Assembly: GCF_958979055.1 (NCBI RefSeq)
Contig: NC_084896.1
Coordinates: 23,057,501 to 23,121,500, forward strand
DNA: 64,000 bases
Source of the DNA: Alnus glutinosa
Lineage: Eukaryota; Streptophyta; Magnoliopsida; Fagales; Betulaceae
Direction of reading: 5' to 3'
Part shown: one piece after another, positions 1 through 11,974 of the stretch
Position numbering within the stretch: the stretch's first letter is position 1
Layout of the letters: the number at the start of each line of letters is the position of its first letter
Program-made: the position numbers and the translations under genes
The notes under the pieces: model-generated
Seen by the model: only the letters and a program-made list of their open reading frames with translations
Database searches by the model: none
What the model was told of the DNA's origin: nothing

Positions 1-559
1 TTAGTTTTTTTTTGGATGGCAGGCATCACGCTGGTCCGGTCCTTGGCGGCGAGCATCTAGTCCCTATGATCGGATCCGGAGTCCTTGTATTTGGCGTCGA
101 TCTGGAGGAAGGTGTGGACGTACTTGGCAGCCGACTCGAAGTCCTCAGTCTCCAGGGCCTTCTTGACGCCATCAATGCAGCTAGAGCGGTTGACAATGGC
201 GTCGATGAGGAGGAGTGGAGTTGACACCACAAGGTCAAGCTCGTGGACCTTGCGACTGACCTGGTCGGCCAGGTCGCAGGTGGACGACACGCTGGCCACC
301 ATGTGCTGGGAGTTCGCGGCCATGATGTCGAGGACCTTGGCAAACTTCTGGAGGTGGACAAGCTGCTTGTCGAGGTTGGAGCGCTACGAGAGGAGGTTGT
401 CCAAGTCCAGGTTTGGGTCATGGCCTCGAAGTCTGTCAGGCTTCAAATGCGCTCCAGTGCCTCTGCTAACTCGAAATTCATCGACATCAAGGAGTTCGTT
501 CCGCTGTCGTCGTCCGATTCCACCATGGCTCCGATTGATCCGTTCAGCGTTGACCCCAT
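1..559 (-). pseudogene. COG4-like N-terminal fragment (broken)
   Basis: This is a decayed copy of the start of a gene for conserved oligomeric Golgi complex subunit 4, a vesicle-tethering factor of the Golgi. Reading from the ATG at 559, the copy begins MGSTLNGS and runs to LAEALERI, where a TGA stop follows. SLTD then resumes, a deletion plus frameshift follows, and the frame picks up at DLDNLLS. The next codon is TAG where the family has CAG (Gln), at 381-383. RSNLDKQLVHLQKFAKVLDI and a segment ending YKDSGSDHRD follow without a break. Another TAG (57-59) again stands where the family has CAG. Only about 190 of the usual more than 700 residues are covered. No intron is visible, but the piece could simply be exon 1, so a processed origin is not proven. 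Similarity stops near position 14, close to the window edge. Family identity rests on recognised COG4 sequence and is fairly secure; loss of function is clear. Confidence 0.8.
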
Positions 560-1180
560 TTCCTTGAGATCTCAATCTCTCTCTCTCTCTCTCTTCTTAG
601 GAGACAACCACAACTCTAGCTGTTCGGTCAAAGCCCATGAAGAAAATCCGTATAATAAGAAATGGTTGAAATGCCAAAAAAAAAAAAAAAAAAAAAAAAA
701 AATCCGTGTTTGATAAAATCGCAGTTTTACTTTTTAAAATCGTGTTATTTTAACCAGCTAACCGACTAGAACCCCTATCAACTAATTTCTACAGCCATAT
801 CCATATATATCACGATCGTCAAGCCCAATAGAAAGCAGAGCTACAATGCAAACAGGTTAAAGGTCTTTCCCATCTCTCTTGATCATAATTTGATACTAAA
901 ACAATAGTCTCCCCAAGGTTGTAACTTTTGGAGGCTGACATGTGAAACTTCTTTTGACAACTCCATTGTTGGCACCCAATTAATGTAAGCAAGGTATAAT
1001 ACTAACAAGTTAGAACCCCTAGCAACTAACTTCTACAGCCATATCCATATTATATCACAAAAGAAAGCAGGGCTGCAAAGATTGCTTGTGGATAATACAT
1101 TATGTCTTCTATTCTCTTTCTTTTTGATAAGTATGTCTTCTATTCCCTTTCAGAAAGGAAAGGCACTTTAGAAAACTTAC
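560..1180. other. No gene seen; CT tract and poly-A
   Basis: A CT microsatellite (about 575-597) would lie in the 5' leader of the COG4-like copy. A run of about 27 A residues lies at 676-702. A stretch near 770-860 recurs in altered form near 1010-1080 (both contain a tctacagccatatccatat motif), a diverged direct repeat of about 70 bp. No coding potential was found. Confidence 0.5.
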
Positions 1181-3560
1181 AAAGCATTGTCGTCACCATT
1201 GAAGCTGCCATCAGCTACAATAGCCGTGCGTGCACAAGAGATGTCAAACATGTAATAGCCGTGTGTGCCACTGGAATATCAAAAAGAGCTCTGTTATTTG
1301 GAAGCAAAGATTCATAGTTATTCATCACTCCCAGGAACACCGTCCAATTGAATGGCACAAGAAAAGATGGGCCAAGTTTGACACCATATCGAGCTTCTGT
1401 TACCCTGGTGGCCATCTGCAAAAACAGAAAAAATACGGCCTTCAATATATCGTACATGGAGAGAGGTGTTGCCACAAAGCAGATAAAACATAAGTTACAT
1501 TCCGTTGCTTAAAATCCAATCTCACAGAACTTCTACAATTTTGTTGAACGGTCCAGGTTATATAACACTTTTACAATAAGCAAACACAATGCCATTTGAT
1601 TACCAAATAAACCCGTTTTAAGATTATGAATGACTACTGCCAATGGTTTCCAGATTATTTGCAGTAACCCCATATAAGTGCAAATATTCAAGAATAAGAG
1701 CACATGCTTCTTTTGATGAGAAATTGCAACCCCACCATAACAAGGTTATTTTACCTCTTCCTTCGTTAGTTCTGTATTATTAGAAGTTACACCTCATGAG
1801 ACCCTTATTTACAATTTTTAGCATATTCAAACTTTCTTCCCAAACTGATGTAGTTACTATTATAGTCCCTAGACTTTCACAGGTTTTCCAACATTCGGTC
1901 CTGAACTTTGAAGTACAATAGGCTCCAAACAAGTCTCAGTCCCAAATTTTTCAGCATGCTCAAAACAAGTAGGAGAGATACTTACACATTCAGAGCAACT
2001 ACAACTTGTAATACATAATCCCTAGACCCTACTTCTACACGCTGTGAATGGGTTTGACCTCAATATAGACATGGATGTCTCACTTCTAAGAGTATCCCTA
2101 GATAAAATAGCTTCCTTAAAAAATAGGAAGGGAGGATAACATTCCATTCCGACCCAAGACATATAATTCCTCAAAATGAACATATTGAAACATTCATAAT
2201 GTCCCAAAAATATCTAAAAACATGCAAAACTTTCATTCTTCTTTAGTGTTTGGGCACCTCTTTTAGCAAGATACAACATAAAAGTAGTAGAAGAACTTTG
2301 CAATTTCGCACTACCATATCTTTCATCTCTCTGATTAGTCTTCAATATTGGATCTGCATTCAGAATGTTAGAATACAAATTATTGAGACCTCCATGATAC
2401 GAGTAGTTATTCATCCAAGCAAACAGGAGTTACAGGATAAATGGAAAGTACCAGTTAAAACAACAATAATTCTAAATCAAAAGTCATACAGTAACATAAG
2501 ATATGTATAGTAGAGTATGATGAGAAGGTACATATAGCATACCTCATAATCTCCCAAAATGGAAATGAAGCCAGCAAACAGAGGCACAATATCAGCTAGG
2601 TAACCATCAAATGTAGCATCAGGTTTTAAGAAGAGCTATTGTTCCAAAAGTTGTAACACATACGACTATCGCACTAACAAAACCGCAAGGGGTGCTCAGC
2701 TTGGTTGATTCGAACTGGAGGTCCATTTCTGATTTGGGCTGCACCACACAAGCCTTCAAAGAAAAAGAATTATAAACATCAAGTCCACATGACAACTGTG
2801 ACAGCTTACAAGAAATAAAAAGCTAACAAAGAAGAATACTTCCGATATCTAAGACATAATATTTTTTCCCCATTAATAAGAAGCTACTGGGCTAATATAC
2901 ACAGTCCATGGAAAGACTCAAAAAAAATCCCCTTCAATAAGGCATAGCCGGTTAATCTAGAAAGAAAGTCTCAAAGGAGACTTAGCCTCCAAAAGTGTAG
3001 GCTTTAGAATCCGACCACTAATTTGAATTTGAGACCTCATTGCTACCAAAACAATGGCCTTCGACCACTTCAGGACTCAAACCGACAGTCACATGGTTGC
3101 AATAAAGCACGCACACCTTTACTATATGATTTTAAAAATTTTGAGCCCAAAAATTACTGTCATGTCTGTGATGAAAACAATTTAAACTGAGCATGGCCTT
3201 CTGCTGTATTATTCACAATTATCAGGCAGTCACGCCACTATTCCAGAACAGAGTTTAAGAATCTATTTATACAGCTACAAAGAATGGCCAGAAACAGAGA
3301 AGATATAAGCGATTCAATAAATTCATGGGTAGAAATTCTTGACAAAACATGTGGGCACATAAATCAAACATCCAAAATGCAATGTTAAAAAAATCTAATG
3401 CAATGTATAATTTTGATAGCATACATACCTGTTTATAATGTCATTTGCTTTTTCTTCGATGAACCATAAAACTACCTCCCTCCCCGCCGCTTCAGATAGC
3501 TTCTTCTTCAGTAGGGAATTACCTCGTTAATGGGTCTCCTCAAATTTCCAATAAAAATTA
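1181..3560 (-). pseudogene. EGY2: EGY2-like site-2 metalloprotease pseudogene, three exon remnants
   Basis: Three exon remnants, in order on the minus strand, match EGY2, a chloroplast membrane protease of the S2P/M50 type. Exon remnant 1 (about 3432-3553) reads FIGNLRRPINEVIP and then, after a one-base deletion relative to the copy at 15219-15660, KKKLSEAAGREVVLWFIEEK. Remnant 2 (about 2552-2757) reads VVQPKSEMDLQFESTKLSTP, then VCVTTFGTIAL, LKPDATFDGYLADIVPLF and ISILG; residues between GTIAL and LKPD are lost. Remnant 3 (1181-1415), with a normal AG acceptor, reads RVTEARYGVKLGPSFLVP, GVMNNYESLLPN and ALFDIPVAHTA. After SLV it shifts frame and continues as VADGSFNGDDNAL. The catalytic HExxH part and the transit peptide are not present. 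Retained introns mean this was a genomic copy, not a retrocopy. The pieces are in the correct order, so this is one decaying gene rather than scattered fragments. Confidence 0.8.
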
Positions 3561-4132
3561 CCAAAACCTTGAACAAAGCACACGCTGAGCTCTCAATAAG
3601 TGAGTGCAATGGCCTCATTCATTAGCAACAGCCATAACGGTTTAAGGTTTTCACTACTAAAATAACCTCGAATCCTTCTTGTTTTTCTTTATTTTCACTA
3701 CCCAGTATTAAAAAGCATATAATCTTGTCAGTTCAACCAAACCCATTTGGTAAAAACCTTTTTTTTAAGTGGGTAAAACTTCTATTTTAACAGAATCAAG
3801 CTCAATAATCAATTTGATAGCAGAAAAACAAGAAAATTATGACCAAAAAAAAAAAATCACTACACCAAATGTACCTGTAAACTAGAACAAAACTGCACTT
3901 AAAAATACCACTACTAAGAAACACAACTTCAATTCTTCCAAAAGTCATTAACGCTACCCACAATAACGAAACCTGAGCTCCTCCCTGTAAACGTCAAAAC
4001 CAGCAGAAACTTTCAAAGCATACTGTCCTCCTGTGACCCCTCATTCTATTGGTATGTCGAACGTGAGACTTATTTATATACATAAAAAAGACTTTTGGCT
4101 AAATCCCAGGATTCAGTTGCAGCACCGGACCA
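3561..4132. other. 3' flank of F-box copy A
   Basis: No gene is seen. This non-coding stretch between the EGY2-like remnant and the F-box stop codon is conserved in copies B (15661-16124) and C (40970-41433), including a tattggtatgtcgaacgtga motif just past the stop. It probably contains the F-box transcript's 3' untranslated region. Confidence 0.5.
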
Positions 4133-5710
4133 CTAGACATTGGATCCTCCTAGACGGCAATAGGGCGTTAAGTACAGCCGTGGTGGTCGAAGCCGCTGAA
4201 CCCCTCTAGATGTTCCGAATGGAGAAGCTACGCCAAGACCCGGCATTCGGTCATGATCTCCGCCCACCATAGGAGCGCCAAATGGATTCTCATGGAAGAA
4301 AACAGGCCTCGGACGAAACACTATCTGCCGGCCAAGTTTAATCATCCTCTTCTTCCTGCTCTCCCAAGACAAAGCAAACCTAGCCTTCCATTGAACAAAT
4401 CCCTCCGCTCCCGCCGCTCGTCCAAATTCCTCATCAAATTTCCGTTTCCACAACCCATTATTTGAAGACAAATAATTCAATTCGGAACACACACATCCCA
4501 CCCTCGCGAGATCGACACCCTGAAGAGATTCCAAAATCTTAAGTTTAAGATCCGCGGGAAGGCGCATAAAGCACGGTGGAGGGCAGAGACCAGTCTTTTC
4601 ACAAAGATCAATCAAAAGTGGCAATACGAGCCCATCCTTCACGATCTTCCAAAACTCAAAAATCTCACTTTCCGGGTACCCATTTTCTTCGCTAATGCTA
4701 TCAACCGAGTCACTATTAGCTAAACTGATCGCCGGCACAAACCGATTCTTATTCAAACGCACTCGATACAACCCCGACCCGCCCTTAGCCAAAGACCCAT
4801 GGATCACGACGAAGTGCCCTAAACTCTGAAACTTCAAAACAACATTTTCAACCACATTACCAAAATTACTATAGCCATGTCCTAGAAGCTCAGGCAGAGT
4901 ATACCAGAGCGACACCGTGAAAGCCTTCGAAGGCCACTCATCCGCAAGGTGGAACCGGTCGACCCGCATGCCCGAGACCGAATCGAATCCGACGAAACCG
5001 GACTCCAAAAAAACCGCGTGAACCGCAATCACCAACAGCGCGAGGTCACCACCATAGTCGCCTAGCTCCTTGCTCAGCACCCTCCTCAGAAAACAACGCT
5101 CCGAAAACTTCTTCCCCATTGAAACCGACCCATCATCCACCCCCATCGTTTCAGCACCGGAAAATTCTAGGGTTCCTTCGTTTTCCGAATTCAAAACAAC
5201 TACAGACTCGTCCTGTTCCTGAAAACTCTTCGAATCGCTCATATCGGAGTCTGCAATCTCAGGCCCTTGTACGGACAAATCTCCAATTGGGGTGTATTGA
5301 TGTGAATGAATTTGTTCTAGGGTTTTAGATTCTCGAGGAATTTCAGATGGGTTTTCTAGATTTGGGAAATTTGGAGCCAAGGTTTGAGGAGGTTGTTGTA
5401 CGGAATTGGAATTGGAATTGGGCGTTAGGATTTGCGAAGAGGAGGAGAAGCCAGTGGGGTTGAGGGTGAAGAAGATAAGGTCACCGGAGGTGATACCGAG
5501 GGACTGGAGGGACGCTTCGGGTGAGGACGCGTGGAGCTCGTCCTTGCGATTGAGGGAGAGATGGATAGAAGAGGAAGAGGAAGACGAGATTGATTGAGAT
5601 AGGGTTTGCTTGAGTTGTTGGAGAGTAGAGGGAGTGGGTATTTCGATTTTCAGGGTCTGTTTGGATTCGAGGGATCTTATTCTCAGTTTCATGGTTGCCA
5701 TGGGAAACAA
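4133..5710 (-). CDS. SKIP22: SKIP22-like F-box protein, copy A
   Basis: An intronless gene for a 525-residue F-box protein, predicted to be a substrate receptor of an SCF (Skp1-Cullin1-F-box) ubiquitin ligase. Residues about 7-90 form a ubiquitin-like N-terminal domain (MKLRIRSLESKQTLKIEIP, then LGITSGDLIFFTLNP). A Ser/Pro-rich acidic linker follows to about 190. A domain resembling the PI31/FP region follows (SERCFLRRVLSKELGD to SEIFEFWKIVKDGLVLPLLI). The F-box lies at about 380-430 (CFMRLPADLKLKILESL, VGCVCSELNYLS). A proline/glycine-rich tail ends TPYCRLGGSNV, as in Arabidopsis SKIP22. The same domain order occurs in animal FBXO7. The first ATG (5710) gives MFPMATMKL; family alignment favours a start at Met4 or Met7 (5701 or 5692). 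No disruptive mutation is visible. Copy B differs by scattered substitutions and small in-frame indels. Confidence 0.9.
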   Translation of the reverse strand: MFPMATMKLRIRSLESKQTLKIEIPTPSTLQQLKQTLSQSISSSSSSSIHLSLNRKDELHASSPEASLQSLGITSGDLIFFTLNPTGFSSSSQILTPNSNSNSVQQPPQTLAPNFPNLENPSEIPRESKTLEQIHSHQYTPIGDLSVQGPEIADSDMSDSKSFQEQDESVVVLNSENEGTLEFSGAETMGVDDGSVSMGKKFSERCFLRRVLSKELGDYGGDLALLVIAVHAVFLESGFVGFDSVSGMRVDRFHLADEWPSKAFTVSLWYTLPELLGHGYSNFGNVVENVVLKFQSLGHFVVIHGSLAKGGSGLYRVRLNKNRFVPAISLANSDSVDSISEENGYPESEIFEFWKIVKDGLVLPLLIDLCEKTGLCPPPCFMRLPADLKLKILESLQGVDLARVGCVCSELNYLSSNNGLWKRKFDEEFGRAAGAEGFVQWKARFALSWESRKKRMIKLGRQIVFRPRPVFFHENPFGAPMVGGDHDRMPGLGVASPFGTSRGVQRLRPPRLYLTPYCRLGGSNV

Positions 5711-8700
5711 GCAAAAGAGGAATTCGATTGGAAAACTGAAGGTCTGAAACCTATAAACGACGGGGTAGGAGACTGAGCGTGGGTTTTTAATGTTTTATGC
5801 GATCCGGATAAAAAATAAAATAAAACCGAATACATCCCTTAGTTCTCGCCACGTGTATTAAATCCAGTGAATCTGCCACGTCAGCATAAAACACTTTTTT
5901 GTAAAAAAAAAAAAAAAAAAACTTGATATTGATTTTTTTTTTGTAAAGTTCTTTGACTTAAAAAATTCAGTTAATAGATAATATCTGCAACTCTTAAATA
6001 ATTTATCCAGAATAGAGATGGATTTAATCTTAAATTTCGTTCACGAATGCAAGGAGATTTCTAATCACCTCTATCTTTAGCCAATTAGTTTTATTATTAT
6101 TATAATTATAATTATTATTATTATTATTATTCAATTACTTCTAAACTATTTAAATGATTAAATTTAATATTTATTAATCAACGTTTATAAAGTGTTAAGA
6201 CTCGCAACATATTTTTATGAAAGGTATGGGTATCAAAATGCTATTTTATAGATAAAATATCCATGTGTGATGACAAAATGTTTTGACGTTCTCATGAGCG
6301 ATTACTTATCTCAAATGCTCAAATCCCGCTACAAACATCTGGAAAGGTCAAACTTCCAGTTTTGCAAGTCCACACTTTAGTATTAGCCACTCATCTAAGC
6401 ACAAACCACAAACACATCTTAAAAACCCTAAACACAAGAAATCCTAATATGAGTTTCTAGACCGGGTGATCGATCACTGTCGGGCAGTGATCGACCATAG
6501 GTTGTTCCATAACCCATTTTGGGTCATTCTATGTCCCAATACTCAACCAAAATTCACCGGCACTAAAGGGTCCTAATTAAGAGCATTCTTAGTTGGGGTA
6601 TACATGTGGATATTCATGCGGTTATTTGCGATATCTGCACCCGCATCTACAAAATGCGGATATCACTTTTAGATATCTGTATCTGCGTAAGTTTTTTGCT
6701 ATCCGCATCCGCAAGGTTTTTAAGTGCGTTTATTATCTACTATTCGCAAATAGATAATGAGCCTATTTTAAACACTTCTAAAAATAATTTTCACTGGTTT
6801 TTTAGTCTTTTTGGCTTGTTTTGAAAATATAATGCAACACCAAAAATATCTAAAACCGAGAAAAAAAAGAAAAGAAAAGAAAAGAGAATGATAGATACAA
6901 CCTCAAAATATTTATGGTAATTAATGCTCATTAGCATGAAACCATTCTCCTTGCTAGTGCTCGAAGATAGGTTGATTTTCTTACTTTTTTTAGTTTTTGA
7001 ATTCATTTTTAGGAAAAATTTTACATAATTATCTTAAACTTTCATCACTTTTGTAATTATTTTTTCAAAGTTAAAAAACTAAAAAACTCAAAAGGATTAA
7101 GTAAAATTTTTCCTTATTTTTATTTGCATTAACTTTGACAATATTTCACACAAAGAAGCAAAAAGTACCAAAGTTGTTCATCTTATTCGAGTTTACTTAG
7201 AGCAAATCATTGACTTGTTTATTTTTGAAGAGTAAATGTTACACCCAGGGAAAAAAATTGAAGGCCCAAGGAAAATATAAATTTTGATTTAAGTTTTCTG
7301 ACTAGCTGAGTTTTCTTAATAGCTAAGCTAAGTTTCCTTATTAGCTAAGCTAAGTTTCCTTATTAGTTGATCAGTTTTCTTGATAGCTAAATTTCTTGAT
7401 GGTTAAGTTATGGTTCACGAGAATGTAGAACTTTTATAAATGGCCTAAATGTTAAATTTCATGATTAAGATCCTTTATAATTATTTGTTTGAATTTAAAA
7501 AAAATCAGGCAAGTGATTATGAGAGATTATTTGAGGGACTCATTTGACCGGATAAGTAGATGAGCAATCTAATTTTTATTTGGTCAGGTGGGTCTTATAA
7601 GTGGTCTCTCACAATCACTTGTTCAAATTCTCTTAAATTTAGACAAATAATTATAAAGAAATATTAGTATTGAGAAAAGGAAGAAAGACTTGGAGAGATT
7701 CTGAAAATTAGGAGAGGAAATAAGGTCTTGGTCAAAGGAGAATAAAGTTAAGGAGTTAAGAAAAATGGTGAGTACAAACTTATTGACTTTACGCTAAAAT
7801 GTTATTATTTGTGATAATGAGTACTCATGTTATTTGCGTAGAAAATAAAAATGTGGAACCATATAAGTTGAAGAAAGTAAAAAATAAAAATTGTATAGAA
7901 AATTATTGAACTTTTGGACAGTAAGGCGAATATTAATCTGTCTCTTAAACAAATATTGCTTCTCACTTAAATAATAAATTTTGCAAAAGGGAATAAAACA
8001 ATTCTGTCCTTATAATACAATACTGCCTGTATGTAATGTGCAGATTGCAAATTCTGAACACTACTTTGAATAAGAAATTTTGTAACAACAGAAAAGAAAA
8101 AGAGAAGGAAAAAGATTGACAAAATATGCTAGAAAAACATAGTTTTATATAAATTACAAAAACAGTTTATTACAGTTTCTAATTGTTGAAAAAACAGTTT
8201 TTTGACTGTTAAAAAATATAGTTTATAACGGTTGAGAAAACAGTTAAGTATTCAAAAATATTACTATTAGAAAAGCATTTGTATACATCAGAAAAATGTA
8301 CAAATAAACAATAAGCTCGTGTGCGACAATAGCGACTAAAAGACACACGTGCGTGCGACGACCAGTGCTTTGCATTGGGTGACACAACTATCACATATGT
8401 ACTCAAAATCCTATTTAATATAAGAGCAAGATAAATGCTTATAAAGTACATACAAAAACTCATAACTTTTCGATATGGGAGAAAGAATAATTGAAAAAAT
8501 AGAGAAAAAGTTGAAATATTCAAATTGGACGGAAATTTAAATTTTCATGAAATAATTTTGAACAATTTGCAATATGTTTTTCCATAAAAAGTGTAATACT
8601 TTCCGAATAAAGAGATTTTAATTTTGAGATTAAGACAAAATTATAATATTTTATGAATAAAGTAATAATTTTGGAAAAATTTAAGAAGACACGTAATTAT

Positions 8701-9659
8701 TATGAAATGAGTTAATCTTTTATCCTATTGTTTCCATTGATATCTGCAAGTGTTTTACTCTCGTTAAGTTTTCATAACTACTGGTTTACTTTACCATTTG
8801 ATATTAACTATTTTACTACTTCATATTATGGGGTATGAAGTTATATACCTAGTAAAGATAATGCAAGGGATATGATGTTTTGATTTTATTATATATGTAT
8901 AAAACTTCTATGTTCCATGTGGTTTGCAGAGCAGCTATGGCATTTGATAAACTCATTTTGTGAAAACCATGCTTGAGTAACAATTGTTTAGTAAACACTA
9001 GTTAGATTTTCAAATGAAAGAGGGCTTTGCATCGCACACATTAAAGTCAAATGTTTTTACTAGCTGAGTCGTGGATTCACGCATCCACTTGCAAGATCGT
9101 GGTTAATTTTATAGGTGTCGGTAAGGAATTTGTTGTAGTATTATTGGTATGGTATCTATTATATTTTGATACAAATAAAACAAATATAATTTTGAACATT
9201 CTAAAAATATGCATTGCAAACTAAACAATTTTTTTTAATGAATATAAAATAAAACAAAATTCTTCATTAAAAACTTAAAGCAATCAACTAAATCATCAGA
9301 TTCAACTAAAAGTATTTTGTTAAGAAGTTTAAAATACCCCCTTTTTTTTTTTTTCTTTTTCCTTTTTTGATAAGGAAAGAAGTTTCAAATACTAAAAGTA
9401 ATTTGTTAAACTTCCTATCAGTTACCCTATATTGGTTCGGTAAGAAATTACATATATGTCCTTATGTCACATTTAATTTATTATAACGGTAACGGTTAAA
9501 TAATTACTATAACGGTATTTATTTAATGGATTTAATATGATTTATTCCACATTATGTTACAAGATAAAAACGGATTTTATATTTATGTATTTCTGATTCA
9601 ATTCCTTGATGGAAGGAAGAAAATTAGCTAACTAATGAATATGACGAGTCCCTAACCTA
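5711..9659. other. Upstream and intergenic part of copy A, no gene
   Basis: The stretch is AT-rich and non-coding. It contains a TTA-repeat near 6086-6131, a block near 6597-6760 rich in repeated gatatc/gcatc words (TE-like, shared with B at about 18789), an ACAGTTT-rich block (8160-8260), and a GTGCGAC-containing palindrome-like stretch (8318-8365). Nearly all of it aligns with copy B, so similar short open frames in both copies reflect recent duplication rather than coding constraint. Confidence 0.5.
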
Positions 9660-9667
9660 CTTATATA

Positions 9668-9823
9668 AGAGTAATTCTAAACGTCATACCCATGTCCCTC
9701 TTGTGTCCCTCTAAAAATGATGTGGCTTTTAAAATCACCATGTGATCAAAATTCAATTTTGATCAATCACAAGCTCAATGGTGATTTTAAAACCCACCTC
9801 ATTTTTAGAGGGACACAAGAGTC
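9668..9823. mobile_element. Short fold-back MITE with 8-bp target duplication
   Basis: The element is 156 bp, flanked by CTTATATA at 9660-9667 and 9824-9831. Its right part is a hairpin: the arm cttgtgtccctctaaaaatg (about 9699) is mirrored by catttttagagggacacaag (about 9801). Copy B has the unoccupied site (cctatataaagagcc at about 38370), proving insertion into copy A after duplication. The 8-bp target duplication suggests the hAT superfamily, but the outermost ends are not matching inverted repeats, so class is uncertain. Confidence 0.75.
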
Positions 9824-10813
9824 CTTATATAAATAGCTGTATGTATTCATTTATTTGCACACTCATATGCATAGATAATAAAAACACTTTGAAATCTTTG
9901 TTTTCAGAATTCTTGTTGTTGCAAAAAAAAATTTCCGTTTCGCTCGAACAAAAATATGGCCGGAAGTATTTATAAATGCTGTAAATCATTTATAAATCAT
10001 GAAATTTTCCATCTGTAAATGCTGTAGCAGTAAAGCATGAAAACCTTCAGCACTGCCCCACAACTTGCACACTGTAAAGCCTATTTTGCCGTGAAGCCTA
10101 CTGTACACTTGCACTGTAAATACTGTTTTGCTGTTTTTTTTCTTCCTTCTCCTCTGCATCTCAACAGATGATACCCACCATGAACTCCGGCCGATAGCTT
10201 CTCATTTCCAGCACCGGCGAAAACCCGCATAAGGCTGAGCAGGTCTTTGCCGTATACAGTAGGCGCCGGCCCGTCGTGGCCGGCGTCGGTCCGTGTGGGA
10301 GAGGCCGCGTCACCGGAACTGGCGGCCCGCTAGTTTCTGGGTAAACGGCGATCCCTCTGGGTCGCCGTTGCAGCTGAGCGCCATTCGGTGGCGGTGGGGA
10401 TGAGTTTTGGGCGGGCGGCGTTCATGGTGAAGAAAAAAAAAAAAACTGAGGAAGGAGGAGACTGCTCAGAGAACGAAATTTTTTTCGGGTCAAAATATTT
10501 TGTTTTCCGGGTTAATGGGTTCATGATCCGGGTAGGTTTCAAAGGCTTTTGGGCTTAGGTTTATTTCCGCATCAAGGGTAAAAATAAAAAACCCATACAG
10601 ATTTTGAGTCATTAAGTGGGCTGACCCGAATGGGCCAACCCAATAAGGAAATCTGACCCAGCCCACTTCAAGTTTTTTTTTTTAATAAATTGGGTCATTA
10701 AGTGGGCTGACCCAAAAAATCAAGAGACATATTTAGATTTTACTGATCCAGCAGCCCAATACAGTAACCCATCAAGTATTAAAAACAGAAAGGGCTCATG
10801 TGGGGTATAGAAG

Positions 10814-10931
10814 TAGGGGTAGGCGTCGGTTCGGTAGACGATTAAGTCGGTTAAGTCAACTTTGTTGGTAAAGTCGGTAGACGGTCGATGTCAGTTCGGT
10901 AGGCGGTAGTAGGATAATTTGCCCACCCCTA
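10814..10931. mobile_element. Small hAT-like MITE
   Basis: A 118-bp element begins TAGGGGTAGGC and ends GCCCACCCCTA, the kind of end seen in the 14099-14887 element. Flanking 8-mers (TATAGAAG and TTTATAAG) agree at six of eight positions, so the target duplication is decayed. The interior is a run of ggtcggtagac-type repeats. Confidence 0.5.
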
Positions 10932-11375
10932 TTTATAAGGCTCAATGGCCACTTACTTAACCATTAGGCCATGCATTTTTTATTATGTCATCATATTGCA
11001 ATTTTATTTCTATTATGATATACATTGTTCTGTATTATAATTATTATTTCTTTAATACATGAATTGAGGAATATATTTAATTATTTAATTTATATTGTTT
11101 AAATATAAATTGTTTGATGCCTATACTTAAGAATAATTAACAATGCCATATATGCTGGTGTGTTTACAGTAATATCCAATAATGCAATGTCTAGAAAAGT
11201 TCTGGTTAGGAAAGTCTTGTGATTTAAGTGTGTCCTTGTAACTCCTATCACTTTCCTAAGAAATCACCTGATTAAACTTTGAAGAATGCTGTTTACACCA
11301 TTTAGTATTAGTTTGTTTTATTCTTAGGGCAATTTGTGGGCATCTATACAGTTATTAGATGTTAATGAAGTCGTA

Positions 11376-11640
11376 ATTATCATAATAATTTTGGGAAAGC
11401 CACAACATCCCAATTTTTGAATGATAATTGTATCAGGATTACACACGTAATTATCATAATAATTTTGGGATGACCATAATATCCCAATTTTAGAATGATA
11501 ATTGCATCAGGATTATACGCATGAACTTTATAAAGAATTTTATTAAATGTTCATGAATTGCATCGTAATTATTATAATAATTTGGGAGAGCCACAATATT
11601 CTGGTTTTATAATAATAATTGCATAAAGAGAATACACTTG
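11376..11640. repeat. Degenerate tandem repeat, about 78-bp unit, three copies
   Basis: The unit contains taattatcataataatttt followed by ggga, cacaa(c/t)atcc, aatgataattg and aggatta. Two adjacent units begin at about 11376 and 11448. A third, more diverged unit begins at about 11562 after a short spacer. Function is unknown. Confidence 0.7.
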
Positions 11641-11974
11641 AACTTCATATAGAAAAATTAACTTCGTGTTATAATTAATTCATAAATTTAATTACTTATC
11701 TCCACATTGACGTTTTTATTTTTATGACTTAATTATAATAGGATAGCAAATTTAGTATTAACAGTAAAATTTATTTTAAGCCCACAGATACGGAGAATTT
11801 TATTTATTAATATTTAAATTTCTTAGTCTTATTAATAAAAAGTAAATTTCATGCGTGATGTAACATTTGCCCACAGGTAGGTTGAAATTTACAATGCTAA
11901 TTTAAAATAAAATTACTTCATAGCATTAAAGTATTTTTTATTTTATTGGTCATTGCAGCTATTCATATTACTCT

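Larger units (their letters stand above)
3031..10405. repeat. Segmental duplication, copy A
   Basis: The segment starts at an acctcattgctaccaaaac motif shared with copies B (14021) and C (40229). It runs through the EGY2-like exon remnant, the F-box gene, and a long non-coding stretch whose landmarks recur in order in copy B: a gggtatacatgtggatat motif at 6597, a ttacacccagggaaaaaaat motif near 7238, and a block near 10020 beginning with agcagtaaagcatgaaaacc. Homology ends near gggatgagttt (about 10405), matching about 39070 in B. Copy A lacks the four large insertions of B and so gives their empty-site sequences. It has lost about 260 bp of the PPR/EGY2 chimera near 3549. Confidence 0.9.
10406..11974. 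other. Intergenic, TE fragments, no gene
   Basis: The stretch between copy A and the Copia remnant has no convincing coding sequence. It includes a repeated tgggtcattaagtgggctga-type motif (about 10608 and 10693), a small hAT-like MITE (10814-10931) and a degenerate three-unit repeat (11376-11640). Confidence 0.5.

Noticed and set aside
6606..6824. 72-residue frame, repeated at 18798-19016
   Set aside because: It runs through a gatatc/gcatc repeat block shared by duplication; composition is repeat-driven.
8209..8523. 104-residue minus-strand frame with a counterpart at 20694-20957
   Set aside because: Both lie in the duplicated non-coding stretch, so similarity is expected. Many residue changes, a length difference and no known domain argue against a gene.
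10330..10542. 70-residue frame in a GC-rich block at the end of copy A
   Set aside because: The matching block in copy B (about 38900-39070) does not keep the frame; no domain.
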